Shown here: positions 16,720-24,034 of the stretch, piece by piece
How the letters are laid out: each line of letters starts with the position of its first letter
How positions within the stretch are numbered: position 1 is the stretch's first letter
DNA from: Syntrophorhabdus sp.
Lineage (GTDB): Bacteria > Desulfobacterota > Syntrophorhabdia > Syntrophorhabdales > Syntrophorhabdaceae
DNA length: 35,921 nucleotides
Assembly (NCBI GenBank): GCA_012719415.1
Contig: JAAYAK010000242.1
Location: forward strand, 1 to 35,921
Direction: 5' to 3'
Notes under the pieces: model-generated
Told to the model about the DNA's origin: nothing
What the model saw: the letters and a program-made list of their open reading frames with translations, nothing else
The model's database searches: none
Program-made: the position numbers and the translations under genes

Positions 16720-17538
16720 TCAGCCCTCCAGTCCCAATAGCCGCGCCGCGTTGGAGGAACAGATCTTTTCCTTGTCGGCATCCGTCAGAAAGGGCAATTG
16801 CAGCAGGAACCGGAGCTCTTCTCCCTGATCCATCCATGGACTGTCCGATGCGAACAGCAAACGGTCCGCCGGATGTTCCCTGAGAATGAGCTCCCGGAAC
16901 GTTCCGGGCATCTGGCGCAGCACGAAGGCGGTGTCCAGGTAGACGTCCCTGCCCAGCAGATATTCCGCCGTCTCCTCGTAGGCGTCTTCCCCTCCCAGGT
17001 GGGCAGCGATCATGCGGAGTTCCGGAACCGCTTTCTGGACCGCGGCGAGGCGTTTCGGTGTCCCATGCACCGGATAGGGAAGCCCCCGGTCCACCCCGGC
17101 ATGGAACAGAATGAACATGCCCGCCTCCGCCACCGTCTCATAGACGGGATACATGCGAGGATCGTCGACGAAGAAATCCTGATAGTCGGGATGGAGTTTG
17201 AAACCCCGAAAACCCTGCTGCTTGAGCCCTTTCATCTGCGTGAGGGTCAGGGGGTCCGCGGGATGCATCGCTGCCAGGGTTTCAATGCCCGGCTGTCGAA
17301 TGTCCGTCAGCCATCGTTGGATGGATCCCACCTGTTCCGGCTTTGTCGCCACGGCCGCCACGACGGAGAGATCGATCCCCGCGGCCGCCATGGACCTTTT
17401 CAACCCCTCCAGCGTTCCGTCGGAACTTGCCTTGATCCCCGACCGCTCGCAGACCGCGGAAACCGTGCTGTGTGCCACGCGATCGGGCCAGACGTGGGTA
17501 TGGAAGTCGATCTTCACGGTGTGATTTCTATACGCCAT
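16720..17538 (-). CDS. Amidohydrolase family protein (PF04909-like metal-dependent hydrolase)
   Basis: A 272-residue TIM-barrel amidohydrolase. The metal-binding HxH is His13 and His15 (IDFHTH). Further family residues are in GFKLHPDYQ (near 115), LFHAGVD (near 145), IAAHLGG (near 178) and the C-terminal FASDSPW (near 230) carrying the catalytic Asp. The family includes decarboxylases and hydrolases of aromatic or lactone substrates, as well as many of unknown role. The chosen start (17538) has GGTGGA unusually close, so the exact start is uncertain. The gene converges with the zinc-ribbon gene and appears monocistronic. Confidence 0.87.
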   Translation of the reverse strand: MAYRNHTVKIDFHTHVWPDRVAHSTVSAVCERSGIKASSDGTLEGLKRSMAAAGIDLSVVAAVATKPEQVGSIQRWLTDIRQPGIETLAAMHPADPLTLTQMKGLKQQGFRGFKLHPDYQDFFVDDPRMYPVYETVAEAGMFILFHAGVDRGLPYPVHGTPKRLAAVQKAVPELRMIAAHLGGEDAYEETAEYLLGRDVYLDTAFVLRQMPGTFRELILREHPADRLLFASDSPWMDQGEELRFLLQLPFLTDADKEKICSSNAARLLGLEG

Positions 17539-17857
17539 TCCACCGGTCTTTTCAAGACATAATCATTCCCCTTCGATCGATCCCGTGGAATATGGTCAGA
17601 AGCGGAACCGGGTGCGTTTCTGTTCGAGAAGGTTTGGTCCTTCATTGATAGTTTTCCTATTGCATAAGGCTAAGAAGTCAGTTAAGAAATAGTAGCAGCA
17701 AGGACGCGGAATTCCACACACAAGACAGGCACCGACCCGCGGCAGACATATCGCCCTCCGTAGCCAGGGGGGGTTGAAAAGGTACTGCCGCACGGAGACC
17801 GCGCCGGGGGAATCCCTTGAAAGACGAACCTGACCAGTATCGGGGAGGACACTCACC
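17539..17857. other. Divergent intergenic region
   Basis: About 320 bases lie between the amidohydrolase (-) and the lipoprotein (+). A comparatively AT-rich section at 17630-17700 probably holds promoters, but no well-spaced pair of boxes stands out. GC-rich pairing segments at 17740-17810 could form a structured leader; it does not match any riboswitch I know. Confidence 0.4.
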
Positions 17858-18862
17858 ATGACACGCTCAAGATCGTTGGTCGCATCATTTCTTGCATTCT
17901 TGTGGGTCTTCGGTTTGGCCCTGCTTTCCGGGTGCGGGGAGTCCAAACCCTCGAGGAGCGAGGCCGCGAAGGTGCTTGAAACGTACCTGGCGAGATGTTA
18001 CGGGCTGGCTGTCCCGGCGAACCTGACGCTCACATCCACCTCGGACCCCCGGTACATACATATCAACCTGGCACGAGACCTTGAACTGGTGGAGACGAAC
18101 CAGACCACCGGCCCCCATGGACGGGCAGTTCTCGAGATCACCCTCACCCAGAAGGGCAGCTCCACCCGGGTCTTTGAAGACATTCACAAGAACATCCTCT
18201 TCCTTGTATCGGAGAACAGGATAGACGAGATAGTGGAGATCGTGAAGCAACCCGGCAACACCAGGCAGTTTATCGTCTCTTTCGCCTATACGCAAAGCTA
18301 CAACGAACTGGGGAGGAAGATAGCCGCCGAGATGAGTCAATACGGCTACTCCTGGATCGACGACAACACGAAGCTTCGCGGCAAGGCCACCATGGCCTAC
18401 GATACATACCTGAAGCGCTACGTGGTCCAGAACATGGTGTGGAGCGAGTGGGAGCAACAGAGGTGGAGGCCGGCATATTTCGTCGTTAACGCCAACAAGG
18501 AAACAGCGCTCTACTACAGCTACGAACACCGGGAGCAGCTGGTTGGAGCACCCGCCGCGCAGGAGCCTCCGGTCAACCAGGACCGCCAGTGGGAGATGGA
18601 AAGGAGAAATGCCGAGAGGGCGGAGAGGTTTCAGCAGCAGCGCGCCGAAGCGGAAAAGAGGACGGAGGCGATGCGCCAGGCCCAGGAAGAACGCCAGAAG
18701 GAGATGGAAAGACAGAGGACCTCCCGGGAACTCAGGCAACTCGAGCGTGAGGCGGAGATGCAGAGAAGAAATCAGGAACGGGCTGAAAAGATCCAGCAGC
18801 AGCGCGAGGAATATGAGCGCCGGAGAACGGAACGGGAACTGAACAAGAAACTCTTGAGATGA
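17858..18862 (+). CDS. Lipoprotein of unknown function with long charged coiled-coil tail
   Basis: A 334-residue lipoprotein. The signal peptide ends in the lipobox LLSGC with Cys26, followed by GES. Without an Asp at +2 an outer-membrane location is likely if the cell is Gram-negative. Residues 30-225 form a globular region that I do not recognise, with strands such as IHINLARDLELVE and a WSEWEQQRWRPAYFVV segment. Residues about 235-334 are almost wholly E/R/Q/K/M, with heptad-like repeats (RRNAERAERFQQQRAEAEKR, then REAEMQRRNQERAEKIQQQREEYERRR), predicting a long helix or coiled coil. The two similar blocks suggest internal duplication. GGGGAGG lies about 11 bases before the ATG. It may anchor or bridge envelope components; that is inference. 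Confidence 0.87.
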   Translation: MTRSRSLVASFLAFLWVFGLALLSGCGESKPSRSEAAKVLETYLARCYGLAVPANLTLTSTSDPRYIHINLARDLELVETNQTTGPHGRAVLEITLTQKGSSTRVFEDIHKNILFLVSENRIDEIVEIVKQPGNTRQFIVSFAYTQSYNELGRKIAAEMSQYGYSWIDDNTKLRGKATMAYDTYLKRYVVQNMVWSEWEQQRWRPAYFVVNANKETALYYSYEHREQLVGAPAAQEPPVNQDRQWEMERRNAERAERFQQQRAEAEKRTEAMRQAQEERQKEMERQRTSRELRQLEREAEMQRRNQERAEKIQQQREEYERRRTERELNKKLLR

Positions 18863-19310
18863 TCCGGAGTACATTCTGCTGCGCCGGACAGACAACGGAC
18901 AGATGGAGAGGCGCCGGAAAGGATGGGACTGGTCTCGTACACACCGATGCACCGTTCATGTTCAATCTCACGAAGAAAAGGAGAAGGCAATGAAGAGAAC
19001 ACTGGCAGGAAGCGCGCGTTCCCAAGGTGCCGATATACAAGCAGATACAGGAGAGGCGACTGCTCCTGGAAAGCAAGCGGCACTTTCGGGCCGACCTTGA
19101 TCCCTCCGTCCCGGCAATGCCCGGCCGGCGCAAAGTCGCATGCAGTCCCTCCATTACGTCAATAAAACACAGAAAATGCTTGCATTGTTGGAAAATTGTA
19201 GTACTATTACTCGCATATTGGTCAACTGAGCGAAGATACATCGTACAGGCACAGGATGTTGGTCTGTTAATCATAGATACACCTATACTTTATCCAAGGA
19301 GGTATCAAGT
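18863..19310. other. Intergenic region upstream of HU with a possible degraded coding fragment
   Basis: About 450 bases. A 36-codon frame from ATG 18990, preceded by AGGAGAAGG, ends near 19100. A different, overlapping frame (about 18994-19140) reads like a genuine protein end (VPIYKQIQERRLLLESKRHF). The strong ribosome-binding site in one frame and protein-like text in another suggest a frameshifted gene remnant, but the case is weak. The last 130 bases hold the HU promoter. Confidence 0.35.
19180..19207 (+). promoter_or_regulatory. Probable promoter of the HU gene
   Basis: TTGCAT at 19180-19185 and TACTAT at 19202-19207 are separated by 16 bases in an AT-rich stretch, leaving a leader of about 95 bases before the HU start codon. 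Confidence 0.6.
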
Positions 19311-19640
19311 ATGACCAAGGCAGAGTTAGTTGAGAAGATCGCGGCAGAGATCAAGATCTCCAAAGCGGCAGCGGCAAAGGCACTTGCGGTGGTCACAGGC
19401 AGCATCACACAGGCAATGAAGAAAGGCGACAAGGTGACCCTTGTTGGGTTCGGTACGTTCTCTGTTGCCAGCCGTGCGGCCCGGAAGGGAAGAAACCCCC
19501 GGACAGGAAAAGAGATCAAGATAGCCGCGAAAAAGGTTCCCAGGTTCTCCGCGGGAGCAACGCTGAAGGCTGTGGTCAACGGCAAGGCGATCGCGAAACC
19601 GGCCAAGAAGAAACCGGTGGCCAAAACGAAAAAGAAATAG
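19311..19640 (+). CDS. HU-family DNA-binding protein with lysine/alanine-rich tail
   Basis: A 109-residue nucleoid-associated protein. The HU/IHF fold covers residues 1-90. It has the N-terminal [11 protein letters not shown] helix, the [31 protein letters not shown] arm that intercalates DNA (RNPRTG is the tip signature), and [15 protein letters not shown]. The last 19 residues ([14 protein letters not shown]) form a basic extension like the histone-H1-like tails of some bacterial HUs. It probably compacts DNA as a dimer. AAGGAGG precedes the ATG. It is a single-gene unit closed by a strong terminator-like hairpin. Confidence 0.96.
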   Translation: MTKAELVEKIAAEIKISKAAAAKALAVVTGSITQAMKKGDKVTLVGFGTFSVASRAARKGRNPRTGKEIKIAAKKVPRFSAGATLKAVVNGKAIAKPAKKKPVAKTKKK

Positions 19641-19649
19641 ATCACGTGG

Positions 19650-19695
19650 AGCGGGCCTTCGGGCCCGCTTCTTCCCCCTCCTTTTTTTATGCCCC
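19650..19695 (+). terminator. Intrinsic terminator of the HU gene
   Basis: A perfect 8-bp stem, AGCGGGCC-TTCG-GGCCCGCT (19650-19669), has a stable UUCG tetraloop. It is followed by a pyrimidine stretch and, after a short gap, TTTTTTT near 19682-19688. Confidence 0.8.
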
Positions 19696-19748
19696 TGGCG
19701 CTTCTCTTCAGCAGCGTACCCCCGTCTAAAAACCTTGTGTTGCAAGCA

Positions 19749-19857
19749 CTGTTGACATTTTCAGGGAACAATTATACCATGCTGATATCATCCACGATCA
19801 TCGTTGCTCGTGCAAACCTGGTGGAGTGAAGGATCCGGGAACATGAAGCATGTCCCA
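19749..19857 (+). repeat. Dispersed promoter-bearing repeat, copy E (left part missing)
   Basis: This copy carries TTGACA at 19752-19757, a 17-base spacer and TACCAT at 19775-19780. The family core CCACGATCATCGTTGCTCGT and ACCTGGTGG follow, and it ends in GAACATGAAGCATGTCCCA, matching the right terminus of the full copies. The left half seen in copies A and B is not recognisable. The small exported-protein gene begins 80 bases downstream and could be transcribed from it. Confidence 0.7.
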
Positions 19858-19937
19858 CGAGTCAGTCCTCATTCATGGGCGTGTTGCATTCAGAAAAATG
19901 ACGGGACTCAATCACACACTGGAGGAGGTGTAATGAT

Positions 19938-20309
19938 ATGAAGAAAGCATTGGTGTTTTTCTTTGCGGTCGTGATCGGGATCTGCTTCGCATCCACGGGG
20001 TTTGCACAGGAGACCTCCGGGCCTGCCAAGCAGCCGAAGAAGCTGCCGAAGGGAAGGTACGTGAAGACGAAGAAGACGCAACAGACCGGGACAGCGTCCG
20101 CCGCGCAGCAACCGGCCCAGGCGGCGACGCCCGCGACGCCCGCAAAACCCGCGACGCCCGCGACGCACGTTACGTCCTCGTCGTCCACGGCACCCACGAA
20201 AGTGCAGGATGGGACCGTTGGACCCGGCAGTACCGAGGGGAAGAAGCTGGCCAAGGGAAAGTACACGAAGCAGAAGAAGAGTACCGGCGGAGGTCCCGCC
20301 GGGCAATAA
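19938..20309 (+). CDS. Small exported low-complexity protein with repeated KKLxKGxYxKxKK motif
   Basis: A 123-residue protein with a signal peptide (MKKALVFFFAVVIGICFASTGFA, cleavage near residue 23). The mature chain has two copies of a basic motif, KKLPKGRYVKTKK (about 34-46) and KKLAKGKYTKQKK (about 101-113). They flank an Ala/Pro/Thr-rich linker built on ATPATPAKPATPAT. Isoelectric character is strongly basic. The linker resembles extended cell-envelope spacers. I do not recognise the family. GGAGGAGGTG precedes the ATG. Copy E of the promoter-bearing repeat lies just upstream and a clear terminator lies downstream, so this is a one-gene unit. The paired basic ends might bind an anionic surface polymer; this is speculation. 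Confidence 0.82.
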   Translation: MKKALVFFFAVVIGICFASTGFAQETSGPAKQPKKLPKGRYVKTKKTQQTGTASAAQQPAQAATPATPAKPATPATHVTSSSSTAPTKVQDGTVGPGSTEGKKLAKGKYTKQKKSTGGGPAGQ

Positions 20310-20367
20310 CCGTCCGAAACAAAGCAGGCAGGCAAGCGAATACCCGGAGAATTGTTTCAGAAAAAAA

Positions 20368-20397
20368 GAAGGGGGAAGAGATTCCCCCCTTTTTTTA
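20368..20397 (+). terminator. Intrinsic terminator of the small exported-protein gene
   Basis: The stem GGGGGAA-GAGA-TTCCCCC (20371-20388) is followed directly by C and a run of T (20390-20396). A matching A-rich run lies upstream, so it could act in both directions. Confidence 0.85.
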
Positions 20398-20563
20398 TCT
20401 CTTCCCTCGCCCTCTCGGGTTCCTCCCGGTCAAACTGGAATGTCCGTTTCATTTTTCCTGTTCTCGGGGAAATACCTGCTCAAAATCAGGGAAACCCCGA
20501 TTGCTATAGTCTTTGACGAGGTCTAGACTTTATACAGCTTGGTCCGAAGGAGAAGATGCCATC

Positions 20564-21037
20564 ATGGAGCTGACACAGATAACACAGGATGAGCTGGAAA
20601 TGATCCTCTTCAGGCATGAGCGATGGACGAAAGGCGGCGGTGAGGGTGCGCGCGCCGATTTCTCCGGCATTGACCTTTCGGGCATTGATCTTTCCGGTGT
20701 CAGGCTTTGCGGGGCCAATCTGACCTTTGCCAGGCTTTGCGGGGCCAATCTTATCGGCGCCGATCTTTCCCGCGCGAACTTCATAGGGGCCGATCTCAGT
20801 CACGCCAGGCTCACCGAGGTCGACTTTTACCGCGCCAACCTGTACCGCGCGTTCGTCATGAATGCCAATCTTACCGGCGCACAGCTGAGCTGCGCCAAAC
20901 TCGCCCGCGCCAGCTTCGTTGGCGCCGACCTTACCCGCGCGGACCTCACGGATGCCAATCTGACAGGCACCGACTTCACAAACGCCACGTGGATCGACGG
21001 AACAAAGAGAACATCGGCGTCCTCTGGCTGTCTCTGA
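20564..21037 (+). CDS. Pentapeptide-repeat protein
   Basis: A 157-residue protein whose residues about 30-145 consist of A(D/N)Lxx pentapeptides (ADFSG IDLSG IDLSG VRLCG ANLTF ARLCG ANLIG ADLSR ANFIG ADLSH and so on). Some 22 repeats are visible, which should fold into a right-handed quadrilateral beta-helix. A short N-terminal helix (MELTQITQDELEMILFRHERW) caps it. Some family members mimic DNA and protect gyrase, but most have no known role and nothing here decides it. ATG 20564 has AAGGAGAAG at good spacing; the frame extends back to 20513 without such a site. A 30-bp direct duplication at the DNA level (20701-20751) shows recent repeat growth. Confidence 0.9.
   Translation: MELTQITQDELEMILFRHERWTKGGGEGARADFSGIDLSGIDLSGVRLCGANLTFARLCGANLIGADLSRANFIGADLSHARLTEVDFYRANLYRAFVMNANLTGAQLSCAKLARASFVGADLTRADLTDANLTGTDFTNATWIDGTKRTSASSGCL
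20701..20751 (+). repeat. 30-bp in-frame tandem duplication inside the pentapeptide-repeat gene
   Basis: The same 21 bases occur at 20701-20721 and 20731-20751, encoding VRLCGANL/ARLCGANL, with a period of exactly two pentapeptides. Confidence 0.9.
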
Positions 21038-21138
21038 GAACTCCGCGGGCCCCCATCCGGCGAAGAAACCATTTGACGCGCGGGAACGGTCGGAAGTAGG
21101 CTTTATACTGTACCGACAACGTGGCACAAGGACGCGCG

Positions 21139-22557
21139 ATGAACAAAAAACCTGTTCTGGATCTTACCGCGACATATACCGACCTGTACGAGCTCACCAT
21201 GGGGCAGGCCTATTTCCTGACCGGACGAAAGGATGAGCCCGCCGTATTTGATTACTTTTTCCGCAAGAACCCTTTCAAGGGCGGATACACGATCTTCGCC
21301 GGCCTGTCGGACCTGCTGGCCGTCCTGGAGGGCTTTCGCTTCAGCAAGGACGATCTCGATTTTCTGAAAGGCCAGTCTTTTCATCGGGACTATCTGGCCT
21401 ATCTTAAGGGCTTCCGATTCAGAGGCACCATTTATTCTCAACGGGAAGGCGATGTGGTATTCCCGACGCGCCCCATCCTGAGGGTCGACGGCGACCTGAT
21501 CGAGACCCAGCTCATCGAGACCGTGCTGCTCAACATACTCAATTTTCAGTCGCTCATCGCCACCAAGGCAAGCCGGATGCGCCTTGCCGCGGGAGATGGC
21601 GTGCTCATCGATTTCGGCTTGCGCCGCGCGCAAGGATTGGGTGGGTACCACGCCAGCCGAGCGGTCGTCATCGGCGGGTTCGCCGGGACCAGCAACGTAC
21701 GGACGGCACGGGACTACGACCTGCAGGCATTCGGCACCATGGCGCATTCCTACGTGCAAAGCTGCGAGAGCGAGATCGAGGCCTTCCGGAGCTTCGCCGC
21801 CGCCCGCCCGAATGATTGCGTGCTGCTCGTGGATACGTACAACACCCTGAAGAGCGGCATACCCAACGCGATTACGGTGGCAAGGGAAATGGAAAAAAGG
21901 GGTCATCGACTGAAATCTGTCCGCCTGGACAGCGGGGACCTGGCCTACCTGGCCAAGCGAAGTCGTGTCATGCTGGATGAAGCGGGATTACACTACGTCA
22001 GGATCGCCGCGTCCAACCAGCTCGACGAGTATGTCATCAGAAGCCTTGTGGCGCAGGGGGCGCCCATCGACACTTTCGCTGTGGGAACCAACCTGGTCAC
22101 GGGACAACCCGATGCCGCCCTTGATGGCGTCTACAAACTCGCGTGGACCAACGGACATTCGGTCATCAAGCTCTCGGAGACCGTCTCCAAGATCACCTTG
22201 CCCGACAAGAAGCAGGTATGGCGGGCCATCAATGGTCAGGGACTGTTCCTGGGCGCCGATGTGATCGGATTCGATGATGAAACGAACATTGACATCATGC
22301 ACCATCCATTCGAACCCCATAAGTCTTTGGCCCTCCATCCTTACGAGATCGAGCCGTCACTGCAACTTGTCATGGCCAAAGGCAAGATCGTCCATGATCC
22401 CCCTGCCCTGTCCCAAACGGTGCAATACAGCCGCGAACGCCTGGCGATGCTCCCCGCGGAGTACAAACGCTTCGAAAACCCGCACGTCTACAAGGTGGGT
22501 ATCAGCGGCAGACTCAAGGCCCTAAGGGACAGCCTGGTCGCACAACACGGAGGATGA
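21139..22557 (+). CDS. pncB: Nicotinate phosphoribosyltransferase
   Basis: A 472-residue enzyme that converts nicotinate and PRPP to nicotinate mononucleotide in the NAD salvage (Preiss-Handler) pathway. The N-terminal LTATYTDLYELTMGQAYF is typical. The active-site His is His203 in FGTMAHSYVQ, the phosphorylation site in characterised members. The PRPP-contacting segments VLLVDTYNTLKSGIPNAI and SVRLDSGDLAYL are intact. Further signatures are RIAASNQLDEYVI and FAVGTNLVTG. Its length places it with the long bacterial NAPRTases rather than nicotinamide phosphoribosyltransferase. ATG 21139 is preceded by AAGGA; the frame extends back to GTG 21121. It converges with the universal stress protein gene and is probably a single-gene unit. 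Confidence 0.95.
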   Translation: MNKKPVLDLTATYTDLYELTMGQAYFLTGRKDEPAVFDYFFRKNPFKGGYTIFAGLSDLLAVLEGFRFSKDDLDFLKGQSFHRDYLAYLKGFRFRGTIYSQREGDVVFPTRPILRVDGDLIETQLIETVLLNILNFQSLIATKASRMRLAAGDGVLIDFGLRRAQGLGGYHASRAVVIGGFAGTSNVRTARDYDLQAFGTMAHSYVQSCESEIEAFRSFAAARPNDCVLLVDTYNTLKSGIPNAITVAREMEKRGHRLKSVRLDSGDLAYLAKRSRVMLDEAGLHYVRIAASNQLDEYVIRSLVAQGAPIDTFAVGTNLVTGQPDAALDGVYKLAWTNGHSVIKLSETVSKITLPDKKQVWRAINGQGLFLGADVIGFDDETNIDIMHHPFEPHKSLALHPYEIEPSLQLVMAKGKIVHDPPALSQTVQYSRERLAMLPAEYKRFENPHVYKVGISGRLKALRDSLVAQHGG

Positions 22558-22610
22558 TCGGACGAGACACCGTCCTCGCGAGAGAACGGGACATCCCTGA
22601 AGACGGGTCT

Positions 22611-23060
22611 TCATTTCGTCAGCAACACAGGGCAGTTGGAACCCTTGAGGACGTTGCGGGCAACGCTACCCATCAAATATTTCGAAATGTTCGATCTCCC
22701 GAGAGACGCGATAACGATCAGGTCGATCCCCTGCTCTTCTCCTTCCTTCAATATCTCGTCGTAGGGAACTCCCCAGCGGACATGCGCGGTCGCTTCGACC
22801 TCCGTGGACTGCGGGAATCTGCCGAGCTGCGCCTGCAGGCTCTCCCGGGCCGAATCTGTCGCCCTGTCCCGGATCTCGTGGCGTACCTTCTCTTCAAGGA
22901 AGACCACCTCCAGGCCGCTGCGGTAAATGTCCTCGGGAAGAACATGGAGGAGGATGAGCTTTGCCCTGTATTGCTTCGCTATGTCCAAGCCCTGCGCCAA
23001 TGCCCTGTCGGAATGCTCCGAAAAATCAGTCGGTACCAGGATCCTCGTTGGTTTCAGCAT
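22611..23060 (-). CDS. Universal stress protein, UspA family
   Basis: A 149-residue single-domain Usp. The N-terminal strand and loop ILVPTDFSEHSDRALAQGLDIAK and the C-terminal nucleotide-binding region LIVIASLGRSNISKYLMGSVARNVLKGSNCPVLLTK match the ATP-binding Usp pattern (G-2x-G-9x-G-S). The first Gly is replaced by Ala here, so ATP binding is likely but not certain. Such proteins promote survival under starvation or respiratory stress. AGGTGG lies before the ATG at 23060. A TATAAT box lies about 36-41 bases upstream on the minus strand (complement of 23096-23101), but the -35 region is GC-rich and poor, which may mean activator or alternative-sigma control. Confidence 0.93.
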   Translation of the reverse strand: MLKPTRILVPTDFSEHSDRALAQGLDIAKQYRAKLILLHVLPEDIYRSGLEVVFLEEKVRHEIRDRATDSARESLQAQLGRFPQSTEVEATAHVRWGVPYDEILKEGEEQGIDLIVIASLGRSNISKYLMGSVARNVLKGSNCPVLLTK

Positions 23061-23371
23061 CTTCCACCTCCTTGCGCCGTCACTGTCTATCTCTAATTAT
23101 AGCAGCGCCCGGCCACGCTTTGGGGATTCGGGGAACCCTCCATATCTTTTCATTACCATAAGCATCGATCAGCACCCGCCGGAATGTTCCCGGAAAGAAC
23201 AGCGCATGGGTTGTCCACTCTCTGTTGTCAATCCGCGATAAAGACGTTATGATGAGGTGAGCATGTCTCCATCTGCCCACCGGGAAGGCGAATCCGGGAG
23301 GGTTCGAACATACGGTGACCGAAAAGGGCCGGTGTCGAGAGGGCAGGAGGTGGGGGCCGGGGAGGAAGGCC
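23061..23371. other. Divergent intergenic region with possible decayed repeat copy
   Basis: About 310 bases hold the promoters of the stress-protein (-) and PAS (+) genes. At about 23120-23215 the order GGGGA, CCCTCCATATCTTTTCATTA, AGCATCG, CCGGAATGTTCC, AAAG, GCGC loosely follows the left half of repeat copies A and B. The match is too degraded to be sure. Confidence 0.35.
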
Positions 23372-24025
23372 ATGGACCCGAAAAAGGATGAACTCGACCC
23401 ACGGAGAATGGAAGAACTCCTCAGGGATGAGATCGCACGGTGGCGGCTTCTGATCGAGCAGTCACGGGACGGGATCGTTGTCCTCGATCAGAATGGCCAG
23501 GTGTATGAGGCGAACAGGCGGTTCGCGGACATGCTCGGCTACTCCATGGATGAGGTCCATCAGCTCTACGTGTGGGATTGGGACCACGAGTTCTCAAAGG
23601 AGGAACTGCTGGGGATGATCAGGGCGATCGACCCCGCGGGCGATCACTTTGAGACCCGGCACCGTCGACAGGATGGCGCCATAATCGATGTGGAGCTCAG
23701 CAACAACGGGTGCGTCTACCGGGGACAGAAGCTGATCCTCTGCATATGCAGGGACATAACCGAGCGGAAGCGGACCGAAAAGGAACGGGAGGAGCTTATC
23801 GCCGAGCTTCAGACGGCGCTGGCGGAGATCACGACCCTGAGGGGGATCATCCCTATATGCTCCAACTGCAAGAAAATAAGGGACGACAAGGGGTACTGGG
23901 AACAGGTCGAAACCTACGTCTCCAGGCACACACCGGCCGAGTTCACCCACGGCCTCTGCCCGGAATGCGTGGGGAAGCTCTACCCTGAATTGACCGTGGA
24001 CCCGGACGCTGACAAGGGGGAATAG
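23372..24025 (+). CDS. PAS-domain sensor protein with C-terminal CSNCKKIR...CPEC module
   Basis: A 217-residue soluble signalling protein. An N-terminal helix is followed by one PAS domain at about 25-140 (WRLLIEQSRDGIVVLDQNGQVYEANRRFADMLGYSMDEV ... ILCICRDITERKR), a short coiled coil (RTEKEREELIAELQTALAEI) and a cysteine module at about 155-205 (PICSNCKKIRDDKGYWEQVETYVSRHTPAEFTHGLCPECVGKL). The two CxxC pairs could bind zinc or iron. I associate this module with the C-termini of PAS and response-regulator proteins of deltaproteobacteria; its role is unknown. No kinase or cyclase output domain is present. ATG 23372 has GGAGGAAGG just before it. The exported HExxH gene starts 9 bases after the stop, so the two are probably co-transcribed. 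Confidence 0.88.
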   Translation: MDPKKDELDPRRMEELLRDEIARWRLLIEQSRDGIVVLDQNGQVYEANRRFADMLGYSMDEVHQLYVWDWDHEFSKEELLGMIRAIDPAGDHFETRHRRQDGAIIDVELSNNGCVYRGQKLILCICRDITERKRTEKEREELIAELQTALAEITTLRGIIPICSNCKKIRDDKGYWEQVETYVSRHTPAEFTHGLCPECVGKLYPELTVDPDADKGE

Positions 24026-24034
24026 GAGCAGGTA

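Noticed and set aside
17640-17857. Riboswitch in the leader of the coiled-coil lipoprotein gene
   Set aside because: GC-rich pairing segments exist, but no conserved core of a known riboswitch (c-di-GMP, cobalamin, purine) was found.
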